Assembly (NCBI GenBank): GCA_018970625.1
Contig: JAGWVZ010000010.1
Location: forward strand, 1-19,910
DNA: 19,910 nucleotides
Direction: 5' to 3'
Source of the DNA: Myxococcales bacterium
GTDB lineage: Bacteria > Myxococcota > Bradymonadia > REDH01
A model generated the notes under the pieces. It was not told where the DNA came from, searched no databases, and saw only the letters and a list, made by a program, of their open reading frames with translations. The translations under genes were made by a program, and so were the position numbers. Of this stretch, positions 7,961 through 16,809 are shown one piece after another; position 1 is the first letter of the stretch; each line of letters begins with the position of its first letter.

Positions 7961-8002
7961 GCGTCCCGCGCAATCGCTCGACACCCAAACCGGAGGCCAC
8001 TC

Positions 8003-10000
8003 ATGACCCGTTCAACGGTTCTATACGCAGATCTGATCACCGCGCTTCAGAAGGCCACCCGGGTCTGGGGAGACGAGCTGCGCCAGGAGTGTCAGCGTGT
8101 CGGTGGCCCTCGCCATACGTCCAGCTCGAGCGCGACGATCGACGCAGAGCTTGAGCTTCGCATTCGCGAGACCCTGCAGCAGCTGACGCCCATGTGGGGG
8201 ATCGTGGGCGAAGAGAGACAGGATCAGGACCGCCCGTGTATGGATGAGTCGGGTCATATCTGGCATGTGGACCCGAACGACGGCACGGAACCATACATCA
8301 GCGGCATGCGCGGCTCGACGATCAGCATTGGCCTGACGTGCAAAGGCGAGCCGGTGCTGGGCATTATCCATGCCTTCTCGTGGCCCGACGACGACGGACT
8401 CACCGTCAGCTGGCACGAAGGTGGCTCACTGCAGGTATCTCCTGCGTGGGAGCAGCGTGGCCCGGCGCAGGGTGCCCCACTGGCGAGCGGTGGACCGCTG
8501 ACGCTGGTGTCGCACCATGCCTGGCGGTACATCGAAAGCAATCAGCGCATCGTAGAGAATGGGCGCTTTATGGCCATACCGTCGATTGCGCTTCGTCTGG
8601 CGCTGGTCGCCTGCGGTCATGCTGACGCCATGCTGGGTGCCAACGACGTGTCCAGCTGGGATATCGTCGCCGGGCACGCGCTGGTGCGTGGCGCCGGCCT
8701 GGATCTGTGGCGATCGAATGGCAAGCCGATCCGCTATCGCGACACCTCGACCTTCGTGCGAGGGCCGATGGCTGCCGGTCCGATGGCGCTCGCGACAACG
8801 CTGGCCCAACGCACCAGCGAGGTGGCGCTCACCCCTGATCGCCCCGGCGCCGTACCGCCCGGACAGACGCTTCGTTTCTCGCCGCGACTGTGGGATGCGA
8901 CCCGGGGCCGGTCATCGTCCGCATCAGGCGTGAGTGCATCCAGCGCACAGGATGTTCCCGATGCGGCGACCCTGAAACGTATTCAGGGCGCGCTGCTGGG
9001 TCAGCTGGTGGGCGATGCGCTTGGGGCGCAGGTCGAGTTTCGAACGTCCGGCGATATTCGGGACGCCTTCCCCAAAGGCCTGCGCCAGATCTCGATTCCA
9101 GGGGTCTTTGAGACGATGCCCGGACAACCGACCGATGACTCCGAGCTGGCTCTTCTGCTCGCCCGGTCGCTGGTGTTCCGCAGCAACTGGGACGCCGAGG
9201 ACATCGCCTCGGCCTACGTGTGGTGGTTCAAGTCGGGGCCTTTTGACATTGGTGCGACCACCCGGCAGGCGTTGCAGGCGGGTGCCATCGCACAGCAGGA
9301 GTCCACCTCGGTGGCGCAGGCCTGCCAGATCGACGCCAATCCTCAGTCGCAGGCCAATGGCGCACTCATGCGCTGTATCCCGCTCGCCATCTTTGCGGCT
9401 GGTATTCCAGACCCTCTGATCGCGCGCACCTGGCTTGTAAAAGCGGCTCGGCAGGACGCCGGATTGACCCACCCCCACCGCGTTTGCGGCGACGCCAGCG
9501 TCGCCTTCCTGCTCGCGGCCGAACGGGCCATTCGTACCGGCGAAGACGGCCCTACCGTGTACCGTCATACGGTCGAGTTCGCGCGCAACCTGCGGCTGCA
9601 CCCCGATGTGCAACAACGGCTGCAGCTTGCTGCCGATGAGCGCCCCGAATCCATGGATACCTTCGCACAGGGGTGGGTGCTGCTGGCGCTGCACAACGCC
9701 ATGTGGCACCTCGCCCACCACACACCCTTTGAAGAGGCGCTCGTGCAGACCGTGGCGTGCGGTGGAGACACCGACACCAACGGCTGTATCACCGGCGCGC
9801 TGCTCGGCGCCCTCCATGGACGACAAAACATCCCGCCCGCGTGGCGCAACGCTGTACTCTCCTGCGTGCCCACAAAGGGCATCGTGCACGTCCAGCAACC
9901 TCGACCACGCCCGTTCTGGCCCATCGATGCCATGAACCTCGCCGAGGCGCTCTGGCATGCCGGCCGGACAGGCATCGATACGCTGACGACGGACATCTGA
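8003..10000 (+). CDS. Fusion: inositol monophosphatase/CysQ-like phosphatase + ADP-ribosylglycohydrolase
   Basis: 665 residues, two enzyme domains. Residues about 1-270 have the metal-dependent inositol-phosphatase signatures: GIVGEER (Glu70/Glu71), HVDPNDGTEPY (Asp90, Asp93, Gly-Thr) and SSWDIVAGHALVRGAGL (Asp220). This family acts on inositol phosphates, 3'(2')-phosphoadenosine phosphates and related substrates. A Ser-rich linker (about 297-322) leads to an ADP-ribosylglycohydrolase (DraG/ARH) domain, about 323-665. It shows GALLGQLVGDALGAQVEF, the metal-binding PTDDSELALLLA (Asp378, Asp379), SQANGALMRCIPLAIF and ACGGDTDTNGCITGALLGALHG (Asp589, Asp591). Both sites look complete, so both should use Mg2+. 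The ATG at 8003 has GGAGG 6 nt upstream (7992-7996). No signal peptide; cytosolic. The natural substrate is not deducible. It lies between imuA and imuB, but no SOS-type box is visible before it. No ADP-ribosyltransferase gene is visible in the window. Confidence 0.88.
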   Translation: MTRSTVLYADLITALQKATRVWGDELRQECQRVGGPRHTSSSSATIDAELELRIRETLQQLTPMWGIVGEERQDQDRPCMDESGHIWHVDPNDGTEPYISGMRGSTISIGLTCKGEPVLGIIHAFSWPDDDGLTVSWHEGGSLQVSPAWEQRGPAQGAPLASGGPLTLVSHHAWRYIESNQRIVENGRFMAIPSIALRLALVACGHADAMLGANDVSSWDIVAGHALVRGAGLDLWRSNGKPIRYRDTSTFVRGPMAAGPMALATTLAQRTSEVALTPDRPGAVPPGQTLRFSPRLWDATRGRSSSASGVSASSAQDVPDAATLKRIQGALLGQLVGDALGAQVEFRTSGDIRDAFPKGLRQISIPGVFETMPGQPTDDSELALLLARSLVFRSNWDAEDIASAYVWWFKSGPFDIGATTRQALQAGAIAQQESTSVAQACQIDANPQSQANGALMRCIPLAIFAAGIPDPLIARTWLVKAARQDAGLTHPHRVCGDASVAFLLAAERAIRTGEDGPTVYRHTVEFARNLRLHPDVQQRLQLAADERPESMDTFAQGWVLLALHNAMWHLAHHTPFEEALVQTVACGGDTDTNGCITGALLGALHGRQNIPPAWRNAVLSCVPTKGIVHVQQPRPRPFWPIDAMNLAEALWHAGRTGIDTLTTDI

Positions 10001-10284
10001 ACCGCACGGCAGCCCACACCTGCCCATGAACCACCGCCACCTGGCCAAACGGCACAGGAGCGCGGGGACGACTCACCGGCCCGGGTTTGCTCGACTCAGG
10101 CAAGAGGGAACCTCCAGCACACGCAGAGCGGTGATGTGTCCGCCGCCCTGCCCGGCTGGTGCCCGAGGTCAAAACGTACGCTGAAGCAGCACCGCCCTGC
10201 ACCGCTGCCATCGCCATTCACGGTTTTGTTGCGACACCCGGCGGTGCCGCCCAGCGACCGCCCTGCACAGATCCAGACCGGGAC
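10001..10284. other. Intergenic region before imuB, no gene seen
   Basis: The 352 bp between the fusion enzyme stop and imuB hold no gene I can support. The last ~70 bp carry the imuB promoter and SOS-type site. The remaining GC-rich part shows only short, weak stem-loops (for example GAGG-GAA-CCTC) and no T tract, so I cannot name a terminator. Confidence 0.5.
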
Positions 10285-10312
10285 TTGACGTACGCCGCGC
10301 AGGCAATACGAT
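10285..10312 (+). promoter_or_regulatory. Probable imuB-dnaE2 promoter
   Basis: TTGACG (10285-10290, 5 of 6 to consensus), a 16-bp spacer, then TACGAT (10307-10312, 4 of 6). The predicted transcript start falls around 10319, inside the candidate LexA site. This makes the more upstream in-frame ATG at 10317 an unlikely translation start. Confidence 0.6.
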
Positions 10313-10333
10313 ACGCATGTTCAGTACATGTTC
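10309..10333 (+). promoter_or_regulatory. Candidate LexA operator upstream of imuB-dnaE2
   Basis: CGATACGCATGTTCAGT (10309-10325) agrees at 14 of 17 positions with the M. xanthus LexA-box consensus CTRHAMRYBYGTTCAGS as I recall it. It shares 10 of 17 bases with the site before imuA. A second GTTC half-site follows one helical turn later, giving GTTC-N7-GTTC (10319-10333), the spacing of the alphaproteobacterial SOS box. The site overlaps the putative -10 and the transcript start, the expected place for repression. Confidence 0.65.
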
Positions 10334-10352
10334 CCGTATGGATGGTGGCGTC

Positions 10353-11885
10353 ATGCCCGAACAGAATTCCGACCTTCCCAGGCGTCTGGCCTGTATCGAG
10401 CTGCCCTCTTTTGCGCTGCAGCTGCTGCTTCGCCGGCCAGGTCAGGATCTGCAGGTGCCGTGGTCGGTGGTCAACCGCGAGGATGCCAGCGGAGAGGTGT
10501 GCGCGGTCAACCGGGCAGCATGGGCGGCGGGCGTGCGCCCGGGCATGCGGGTATCTGCCGCGATGTCCCTGTGTAGCGGCTTGCGTACGGGCGTGGTCCC
10601 GGCCGAGGAGCTGACAACCGTTACCGCGCAGCTGCAGGAGGGTCTTCGCACCTTTAGCCCGTATGTGCAGGGGCATGGTCGTCGGCCGGGGGTGTTCTGG
10701 CTGGATGCCTCGGGGTTGAATCGTCTCTTTGGGGGAGCGCGCAGCTGGGCGATTCGTCTGACGCTGTGGTTACAGCAACAGGGATGGCGAGCGACGATTG
10801 TGGTGGGGTTTTCACGCTTTGCGACCCACGCCATCGCCTGCCGTGGCGGAGGTCCATGGCTGCTGGACTCCCCCGCCGATGAAGCGCGCGCGCTGGGGTT
10901 GGTACCGCTGGAACGGCTGGGCCTGCCGCTTGTGCAGCTGGAGCTGATGCGTGACCTTGGCCTGAACACACTGGGCGATCTGGCGCTGATGAGCGGCGCA
11001 GAGGTGCGACGACGCTTTGGCGCCGAGGTTCTGGCGATCTGGCAGCAGGCGACCCGTAGCGACGAGGTTCCGGTACAGGATGACGCGCCGTTACCACCGG
11101 TGGCATGCCGACTTGACGATCTGGACGAGCGACGCCCCGATGTCATGCGGCTGCTGTGGCTGGTCGAGCAGCAGCTGGATGCTCTGCTGCGCGCGCTCGA
11201 CGACCGTGGCCAACACGCGAGTGCGCTGCAAATCACGCTGCACATGGACAACCGAACCACGCAGGATGCGTCTGTACGGATGGCGCAGCCGACACTGTCG
11301 CGCGCGGTGATTCTGGACCTTGTGCGACTACGCCTCGAGGCGGTGCACCTGACGAGCGGCGTGCAGGCCATGCACCTGCAGCTGGACGGCACCGAAACCC
11401 TTCGACAACAGGCGCAACTCTGGAACGCAGCAGCTGGGCAGGGCGGCGGTACGGTTCGTCGCGATCTGGATGCGGCCGCACGTGCCATGGCGCGCATCGC
11501 AGCGGAGTTCGGCTCCGAGAGTGTGGGCGTCATGGAGCAGCATGAGGGGCACCTGCCAGAGGCGCAGGTGCGATTTAAGCCGGTGACCCATGTGCATGCT
11601 CCTCATCCGTCACGCGAACCGACCCTGTCCCTGGTTCGCCGCATACTGGCGGCCCCTGTTTCGCTGCCCCACCGGGGCAGCCACGAGCCGGACGGATGGC
11701 TGGTCGCGGGCATGGACGCCGGACCGGTGGTGTATTGTGCCGGTCCCTATGTGATCTCGGGCGGCTGGTGGCAGCGCGAAGTACACCGGGATTATTATTA
11801 TGCCGAGACTCGGCGGGGCGATTTATTATGGATTTATTACGACCGACGTCAGCGGGCCTGGTTTCAGCACGGAGTGGTACACTGA
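10353..11885 (+). CDS. imuB: ImuB, catalytically degenerate Y-family polymerase-like protein
   Basis: 510 residues from the ATG at 10353. In-frame ATGs at 10317 and 10338 fall in the operator/promoter and lack a ribosome binding site; a weak GGTGG precedes 10353. The N-terminal half has the Y-family fold, but the catalytic residues are missing: CIELPSF (14-20) replaces the DxD-containing strand, and WLDASGL (116-122) replaces the D-E motif. This is typical of ImuB, which serves as a hub instead of a polymerase. A beta-clamp-binding motif QAQLW is at 353-357 (11409-11423), followed by the family's helical segment and a C-terminal ImuB domain (GPYVISGGWWQREVHRDYYY, ending WFQHGVVH). In known systems ImuB links ImuA and DnaE2 to the sliding clamp. 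dnaE2 starts 16 nt after its stop, so they form an operon, probably LexA-controlled. Confidence 0.92.
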   Translation: MPEQNSDLPRRLACIELPSFALQLLLRRPGQDLQVPWSVVNREDASGEVCAVNRAAWAAGVRPGMRVSAAMSLCSGLRTGVVPAEELTTVTAQLQEGLRTFSPYVQGHGRRPGVFWLDASGLNRLFGGARSWAIRLTLWLQQQGWRATIVVGFSRFATHAIACRGGGPWLLDSPADEARALGLVPLERLGLPLVQLELMRDLGLNTLGDLALMSGAEVRRRFGAEVLAIWQQATRSDEVPVQDDAPLPPVACRLDDLDERRPDVMRLLWLVEQQLDALLRALDDRGQHASALQITLHMDNRTTQDASVRMAQPTLSRAVILDLVRLRLEAVHLTSGVQAMHLQLDGTETLRQQAQLWNAAAGQGGGTVRRDLDAAARAMARIAAEFGSESVGVMEQHEGHLPEAQVRFKPVTHVHAPHPSREPTLSLVRRILAAPVSLPHRGSHEPDGWLVAGMDAGPVVYCAGPYVISGGWWQREVHRDYYYAETRRGDLLWIYYDRRQRAWFQHGVVH

Positions 11886-11891
11886 TGCGCC

Positions 11892-11895
11892 AGGA
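11892..11895 (+). promoter_or_regulatory. Shine-Dalgarno for dnaE2, fixes a GTG start
   Basis: AGGA lies 6 nt before the GTG at 11902. No in-frame ATG is near the conserved N terminus; an in-frame ATG at 11800 would overlap imuB by 86 bp and add residues unlike DnaE2. This site therefore selects GTG. Confidence 0.75.
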
Positions 11896-11901
11896 ATTAT
11901 T

Positions 11902-14900
11902 GTGAGCCGTTATGTCCCACTCTGGGTCCGCAGCAATTTCAGTTTTCTGGAAGGTGCGGCACATCCGGATGAGTACGTCGAAGAGGCAGCGCGTCTGGGT
12001 TTACACGCCATTGCCCTGACCGATCGCGACGGCGTGCATGGCATTGTTCGCGCGCATGTGGCGGCGCGTAAAACAGGTACTCAATTACTGATTGGCACCG
12101 AATTGACGGTCGAGCAAACCGACCGACTGGTGGTGCTGGCAACCGACAGAGTCTCTTATGGGGCCATGTGTGGTCTGATCAGCCAGGGTCGGCTCCGGTG
12201 CCCCAAAGGTGAATCCAGCGTCACGTTTCCAGAGGTGTTACAGGCGGCTCCCGGCCTGATTGCGCTGTATGGGACATCGGGGGCACCCGACCGTCACGAC
12301 CCGGTGGTGAAACAACGTCTGGCGGGGCTGTGTGACGCTTTTGGTGATCGTCTGTACATGGTGGTGGCTCGTCACCGCACTGTCGCCGACCGCATGGTAG
12401 AGCGCGCGGCCCGGGACTGTGCAGCCCACTATGGCATTGCGACTGTGGCAGCCCCGGAGGTTCTCTATACGGGACCCGAGCGGCGCGACCTGCAGGACAT
12501 TGTGACGAGTATTCGCCATGGGCTTGCAGTGCAGCGCATTGGCACACGTACAAAGCCCAATGCGGAGTTTGGTTTACGTACCCCGCAGGCGATGCTGGAT
12601 TTATATCGCGACGATATTCCCAGTGTGTTGCGCACGCTGGAGATCGCAGAGCGCTGTCATTTCTCCCTGGATGATATTCGCTATCGCTATCCGAGCGAAA
12701 CCCTTTCGGAAGGAGAAACCTCGACGCAACGCCTGCAACAGCTGACATGGAGCGGCGCACACGCGCGTTATCAGGGCCGTATTCCAGATGACGTACGCCT
12801 TCAGCTCGACAAGGAGCTCGCGCTGATCGAGGAGCTCGATTACGGCGGGTATTTCCTGACGATGCATGACATTGTGCAGTGGTGCAAATCGCAGCAGATT
12901 CTTTGTCAGGGTCGAGGCTCAGCGGCCAACTCGATTGTTTGTTATTGCCTTGGAATTACCGCCATTGATCCCGTTCGTCTGGGGTTATTATTCGAACGTT
13001 TTCTTTCGCGGGAGCGCGCCGAGCCACCGGATATCGATCTGGACATTGCGCATGAGCGCCGGGAAGAGGTCATTCAATGGGTGTATCAACGTTATGGTCG
13101 TGACCATGCGGCCATGGTGGCCAATGTGGTGCGCTACCGGCCGCGTTCTGCCGTGCGTGACGTCGGCAAAGCGCTCGGAATACCGACCACAACGCTCGAT
13201 CGTGTCGCGCGCCTGCTCTCGCATCGTGCCCATGTGGACGCCAACGTGCTGCTTCAGGCGGGTCTCGACCCCGAAACCCCCTTGCACAGGCACCTGATAC
13301 GGCTGTCCAATGACCTGCTGGGATTTCCGCGTCACCTGTCGATTCATCCGGGTGGATTTATTCTGGGGCATGAACCGGTGCATTCACTGGTACCGATCGA
13401 AAACGCCACCATGCCGGATCGCACCGTCATTCAGTGGGATAAAGAGGATGTCGAGGCGCTCGGTCTCTTTAAGGTGGACCTGCTGGGACTGGGCGCACTG
13501 AGCCATATTGACCGCTGTCTGCGGATGTTAAGGACACATCGGGAGGTTGACCTGACGCTGGCTGATATTCCCGCCCATGATACCGCCACCTTTGAGATGA
13601 TTCAGCGTGCCGAGACCGTTGGTGTATTTCAGATTGAGAGCCGAGCGCAAATGCAGATGTTACCGCGTCTGCGACCGCAGAACTTCTACGATCTGGTGAT
13701 TGAAGTCAGTATTGTTCGTCCCGGCCCGATTACGGGCGACATGGTACACCCTTACCTTCGCCGACGACGGGGAGAAGAGAAGGTCGAATATCCACATCCA
13801 TCCCTTCAGGAGGTGCTCGCAAAGACGCTGGGGGTGCCGCTGTTTCAGGAGCAGGTCATGAAGCTGGCGATCATCGCCGCTGATTACACACCCGGCGAAG
13901 CCGACCAGCTGCGGCGTGACATGGGTGCCTGGCGCTCTGAAGGTCGAATGGAGCAGCATCGGACAAGAATTGTGTCCCGCATGATGTCACGCGGTATCGC
14001 ACAGGAGTTTGCGGAGCGCGTCTTTCACCAGATACGTGGATTTGGCGAATATGGATTTCCCGAGAGTCATGCCGCGAGCTTTGCGCTGATTTCCTGGGCG
14101 ACCGCCTGGTTGCGGTGCCATTTCCCGGCTGCATTTACCGCGTCACTGCTGAACGCCATGCCCATGGGATTTTATAGTGCATCGACCGTTATCGACGAGG
14201 CCCGCCGGCGAGGCGTCGAATTCCGCCGGGCAGATATCCAGCTCTCGGACTGGGAGTGCACGCTGGAACCATCGGCGCCCGGACATTGTGATGTACATGC
14301 AGTACGTCTGGGACTGCGGCCCATTCGGGGCTTGCAGGTCGCACACTGGGAACAGATTCAACGCGCGCGACAGACCGCGCCCTTTCTATCGATCGACGAT
14401 CTGGCCAGGCGAGCCGCATTACCACGCAGCACACTCGAGGCGCTGGCGCGGGCGGGTGCCCTGACATCGCTGGAGACTGACCGACGCTCTGCTCTCTGGT
14501 TAGCCGGAAACAGCCCCATCGAACCCGAACTGCGCTGGCTGGACACCGATGAAGCCATCCCCGAGTTTCAGCCACTCAGCAACTTTGACCTGGTGGGATG
14601 GGATTATCGCACCATGGAACGAAGCCCCGAACAACACCCCCTGTCTCCGCTGCGTCCTCGCCTGCAGGCCATCAACCTGCCCGATGCGCAGACCATCGCC
14701 CAGCTGCAGGATGGAGCCAGAGCAAGGTTTGCGGGTCTGGTCATTTGTCGTCAGCGGCCCGGAACTGCGGGCGGAGTGGTATTCATGACACTGGAAGACG
14801 AAACTGGGTTTGTGAATGTCGTATTGTGGCAAAACGTATTCGAAAAATATCAGGTGCTTGCAAAAACCCTCTCGTTTCTGGGCGTCTCCGGACTCATTCA

Positions 14901-14997
14901 GGCGCGAGAGGGCATTACGCATCTGATTGCAGAACAATTATGGCAACCCCGACTCGACAAAGAACCACGCCTGGTGGGTAGCCGCGACTTTCACTGA
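11902..14997 (+). CDS. dnaE2: DnaE2/ImuC, error-prone DNA polymerase III alpha-like subunit
   Basis: 1031 residues from GTG 11902, a normal DnaE2 length. The N-terminal PHP domain (about 1-270) begins PLWVRSNFSFLEGA. The metal-binding HxH of related proteins is W-V-R here, and a later His pair is LYT, so no PHP nuclease activity is expected. The polymerase core has all three catalytic aspartates: PDIDLD (377, 379) and LFKVDLLGL (526). The helix-hairpin region (about 820-860) and OB fold (about 930-1005, FMTLEDETGFVNVVLW) follow, and the protein ends in SRDFH, a DnaE2 hallmark. It carries out translesion synthesis with ImuA and ImuB after damage and is the source of induced mutations. Co-transcribed with imuB, 16 nt apart. 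Codons ending in A/T (tta, att, gat) seem more frequent than in neighbouring genes. It converges on a lipoprotein gene with 52 bp between stops. Confidence 0.96.
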   Translation: MSRYVPLWVRSNFSFLEGAAHPDEYVEEAARLGLHAIALTDRDGVHGIVRAHVAARKTGTQLLIGTELTVEQTDRLVVLATDRVSYGAMCGLISQGRLRCPKGESSVTFPEVLQAAPGLIALYGTSGAPDRHDPVVKQRLAGLCDAFGDRLYMVVARHRTVADRMVERAARDCAAHYGIATVAAPEVLYTGPERRDLQDIVTSIRHGLAVQRIGTRTKPNAEFGLRTPQAMLDLYRDDIPSVLRTLEIAERCHFSLDDIRYRYPSETLSEGETSTQRLQQLTWSGAHARYQGRIPDDVRLQLDKELALIEELDYGGYFLTMHDIVQWCKSQQILCQGRGSAANSIVCYCLGITAIDPVRLGLLFERFLSRERAEPPDIDLDIAHERREEVIQWVYQRYGRDHAAMVANVVRYRPRSAVRDVGKALGIPTTTLDRVARLLSHRAHVDANVLLQAGLDPETPLHRHLIRLSNDLLGFPRHLSIHPGGFILGHEPVHSLVPIENATMPDRTVIQWDKEDVEALGLFKVDLLGLGALSHIDRCLRMLRTHREVDLTLADIPAHDTATFEMIQRAETVGVFQIESRAQMQMLPRLRPQNFYDLVIEVSIVRPGPITGDMVHPYLRRRRGEEKVEYPHPSLQEVLAKTLGVPLFQEQVMKLAIIAADYTPGEADQLRRDMGAWRSEGRMEQHRTRIVSRMMSRGIAQEFAERVFHQIRGFGEYGFPESHAASFALISWATAWLRCHFPAAFTASLLNAMPMGFYSASTVIDEARRRGVEFRRADIQLSDWECTLEPSAPGHCDVHAVRLGLRPIRGLQVAHWEQIQRARQTAPFLSIDDLARRAALPRSTLEALARAGALTSLETDRRSALWLAGNSPIEPELRWLDTDEAIPEFQPLSNFDLVGWDYRTMERSPEQHPLSPLRPRLQAINLPDAQTIAQLQDGARARFAGLVICRQRPGTAGGVVFMTLEDETGFVNVVLWQNVFEKYQVLAKTLSFLGVSGLIQAREGITHLIAEQLWQPRLDKEPRLVGSRDFH

Positions 14998-15022
14998 ACC
15001 CGCCGCAAGCCACAAACCCTGC

Positions 15023-15049
15023 ACGACGTTTCACGAACGCGAAGCGTCG

Positions 15050-15050
<1 letters not shown>
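15023..15050. terminator. Hairpin between convergent dnaE2 and lipoprotein genes
   Basis: ACGACGTTTC (15023-15032) pairs with GAAGCGTCGT (15041-15050) over 10 bp with one G-T wobble and an 8-nt loop. It sits between the dnaE2 stop (14997) and the opposing gene's stop (15050-15052), touching the latter. Neither side has a T tract, so termination efficiency is uncertain. Confidence 0.45.
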
Positions 15051-16378
<1,328 letters not shown>

Positions 16379-16438
16379 AACACTTTGCGATAGCGAAGGT
16401 GCGAGTACGCAGCAAGCGCCGTGTGTCACAACCGGCAC

Positions 16439-16809
16439 TAAAATGCCGCTGTACTGCCGCTGAATGCCACCAGTATCGCTGCATTAAAGATCCTCGAAGA
16501 TCCTCGTCCACCACGGAAGCCTTCCATCTGGGCCAAACCTTCCCCCCAATTCGAAATCCCCACGTCAGAAATCACACCCGCCCTGAACGAACCCATGAAC
16601 GGGCTACACTTTGGGCGGAGACTTCGTTTTCCACGACGTTGCCGCCTTCAGCGTGAGAGTTGGTGGCGCGCCGGGCGTTCTGTCCGCAGGCGGCAATGGC
16701 GGCTGGGCGAAAGACATCTCAGTGATCATCCCCTCTCTGGCGCCGAGTTCCAGACGACCGTGAACGGCCACACGGCGGCACCGCCATTTTTGCAGGGCTG
16801 CTCTACGAC
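16439..16809. other. Intergenic region, no confident gene
   Basis: About 430 bp separate the poly-Gly lipoprotein start (16378) from the downstream end of the cytochrome lipoprotein gene (16810). It holds a 10-bp tandem direct repeat, AAGATCCTCG twice (16487-16506), and a 50-codon coding-like stretch on the plus strand (16611-16763). A short stem GGCG-GCAC-CGCC followed by ATTTTT (16774-16791) looks like a weak plus-strand terminator with no gene before it. The poly-Gly lipoprotein promoter should be near 16380-16450; I cannot point to it. Confidence 0.5.
16774..16791 (+). terminator. Weak intrinsic-terminator-like hairpin
   Basis: GGCG-GCAC-CGCC is followed by ATTTTT on the plus strand. The stem is only 4 bp, so this is a weak call. 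It follows the coding-like fragment at 16611-16763, which may be its only possible client. Confidence 0.25.

Larger units (their letters stand above)
7595..8002. other. 408-bp divergent intergenic region
   Basis: This lies between the minus-strand lipoprotein start (7594) and the plus-strand fusion enzyme start (8003). It holds a perfect palindrome at 7890-7906 and a possible promoter at 7932-7960, described separately. One open frame passes through it, but without a ribosome binding site or recognisable product. I see nothing else in the first ~290 bp apart from GC-rich sequence that must contain the lipoprotein promoter. Confidence 0.6.

Noticed and set aside
7595..8002. SOS-type box before the fusion enzyme (a CCTGTTCGCGG sequence near 7841)
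   Set aside because: Only the GTTC core agrees; the flanking positions do not fit the sites before imuA and imuB.
8924..10048. 374-codon minus-strand open frame
   Set aside because: Lies antisense to the ADP-ribosylglycohydrolase domain, which has clear catalytic motifs; typical shadow frame of GC-rich DNA.
10317..10352. Upstream in-frame ATGs for imuB (10317, 10338)
   Set aside because: They lie in the predicted promoter/operator and lack ribosome binding sites.
10442..11533. 363-codon minus-strand Arg/Ser-rich open frame
   Set aside because: Antisense to imuB with composition of a shadow frame and no ribosome binding site or domain.
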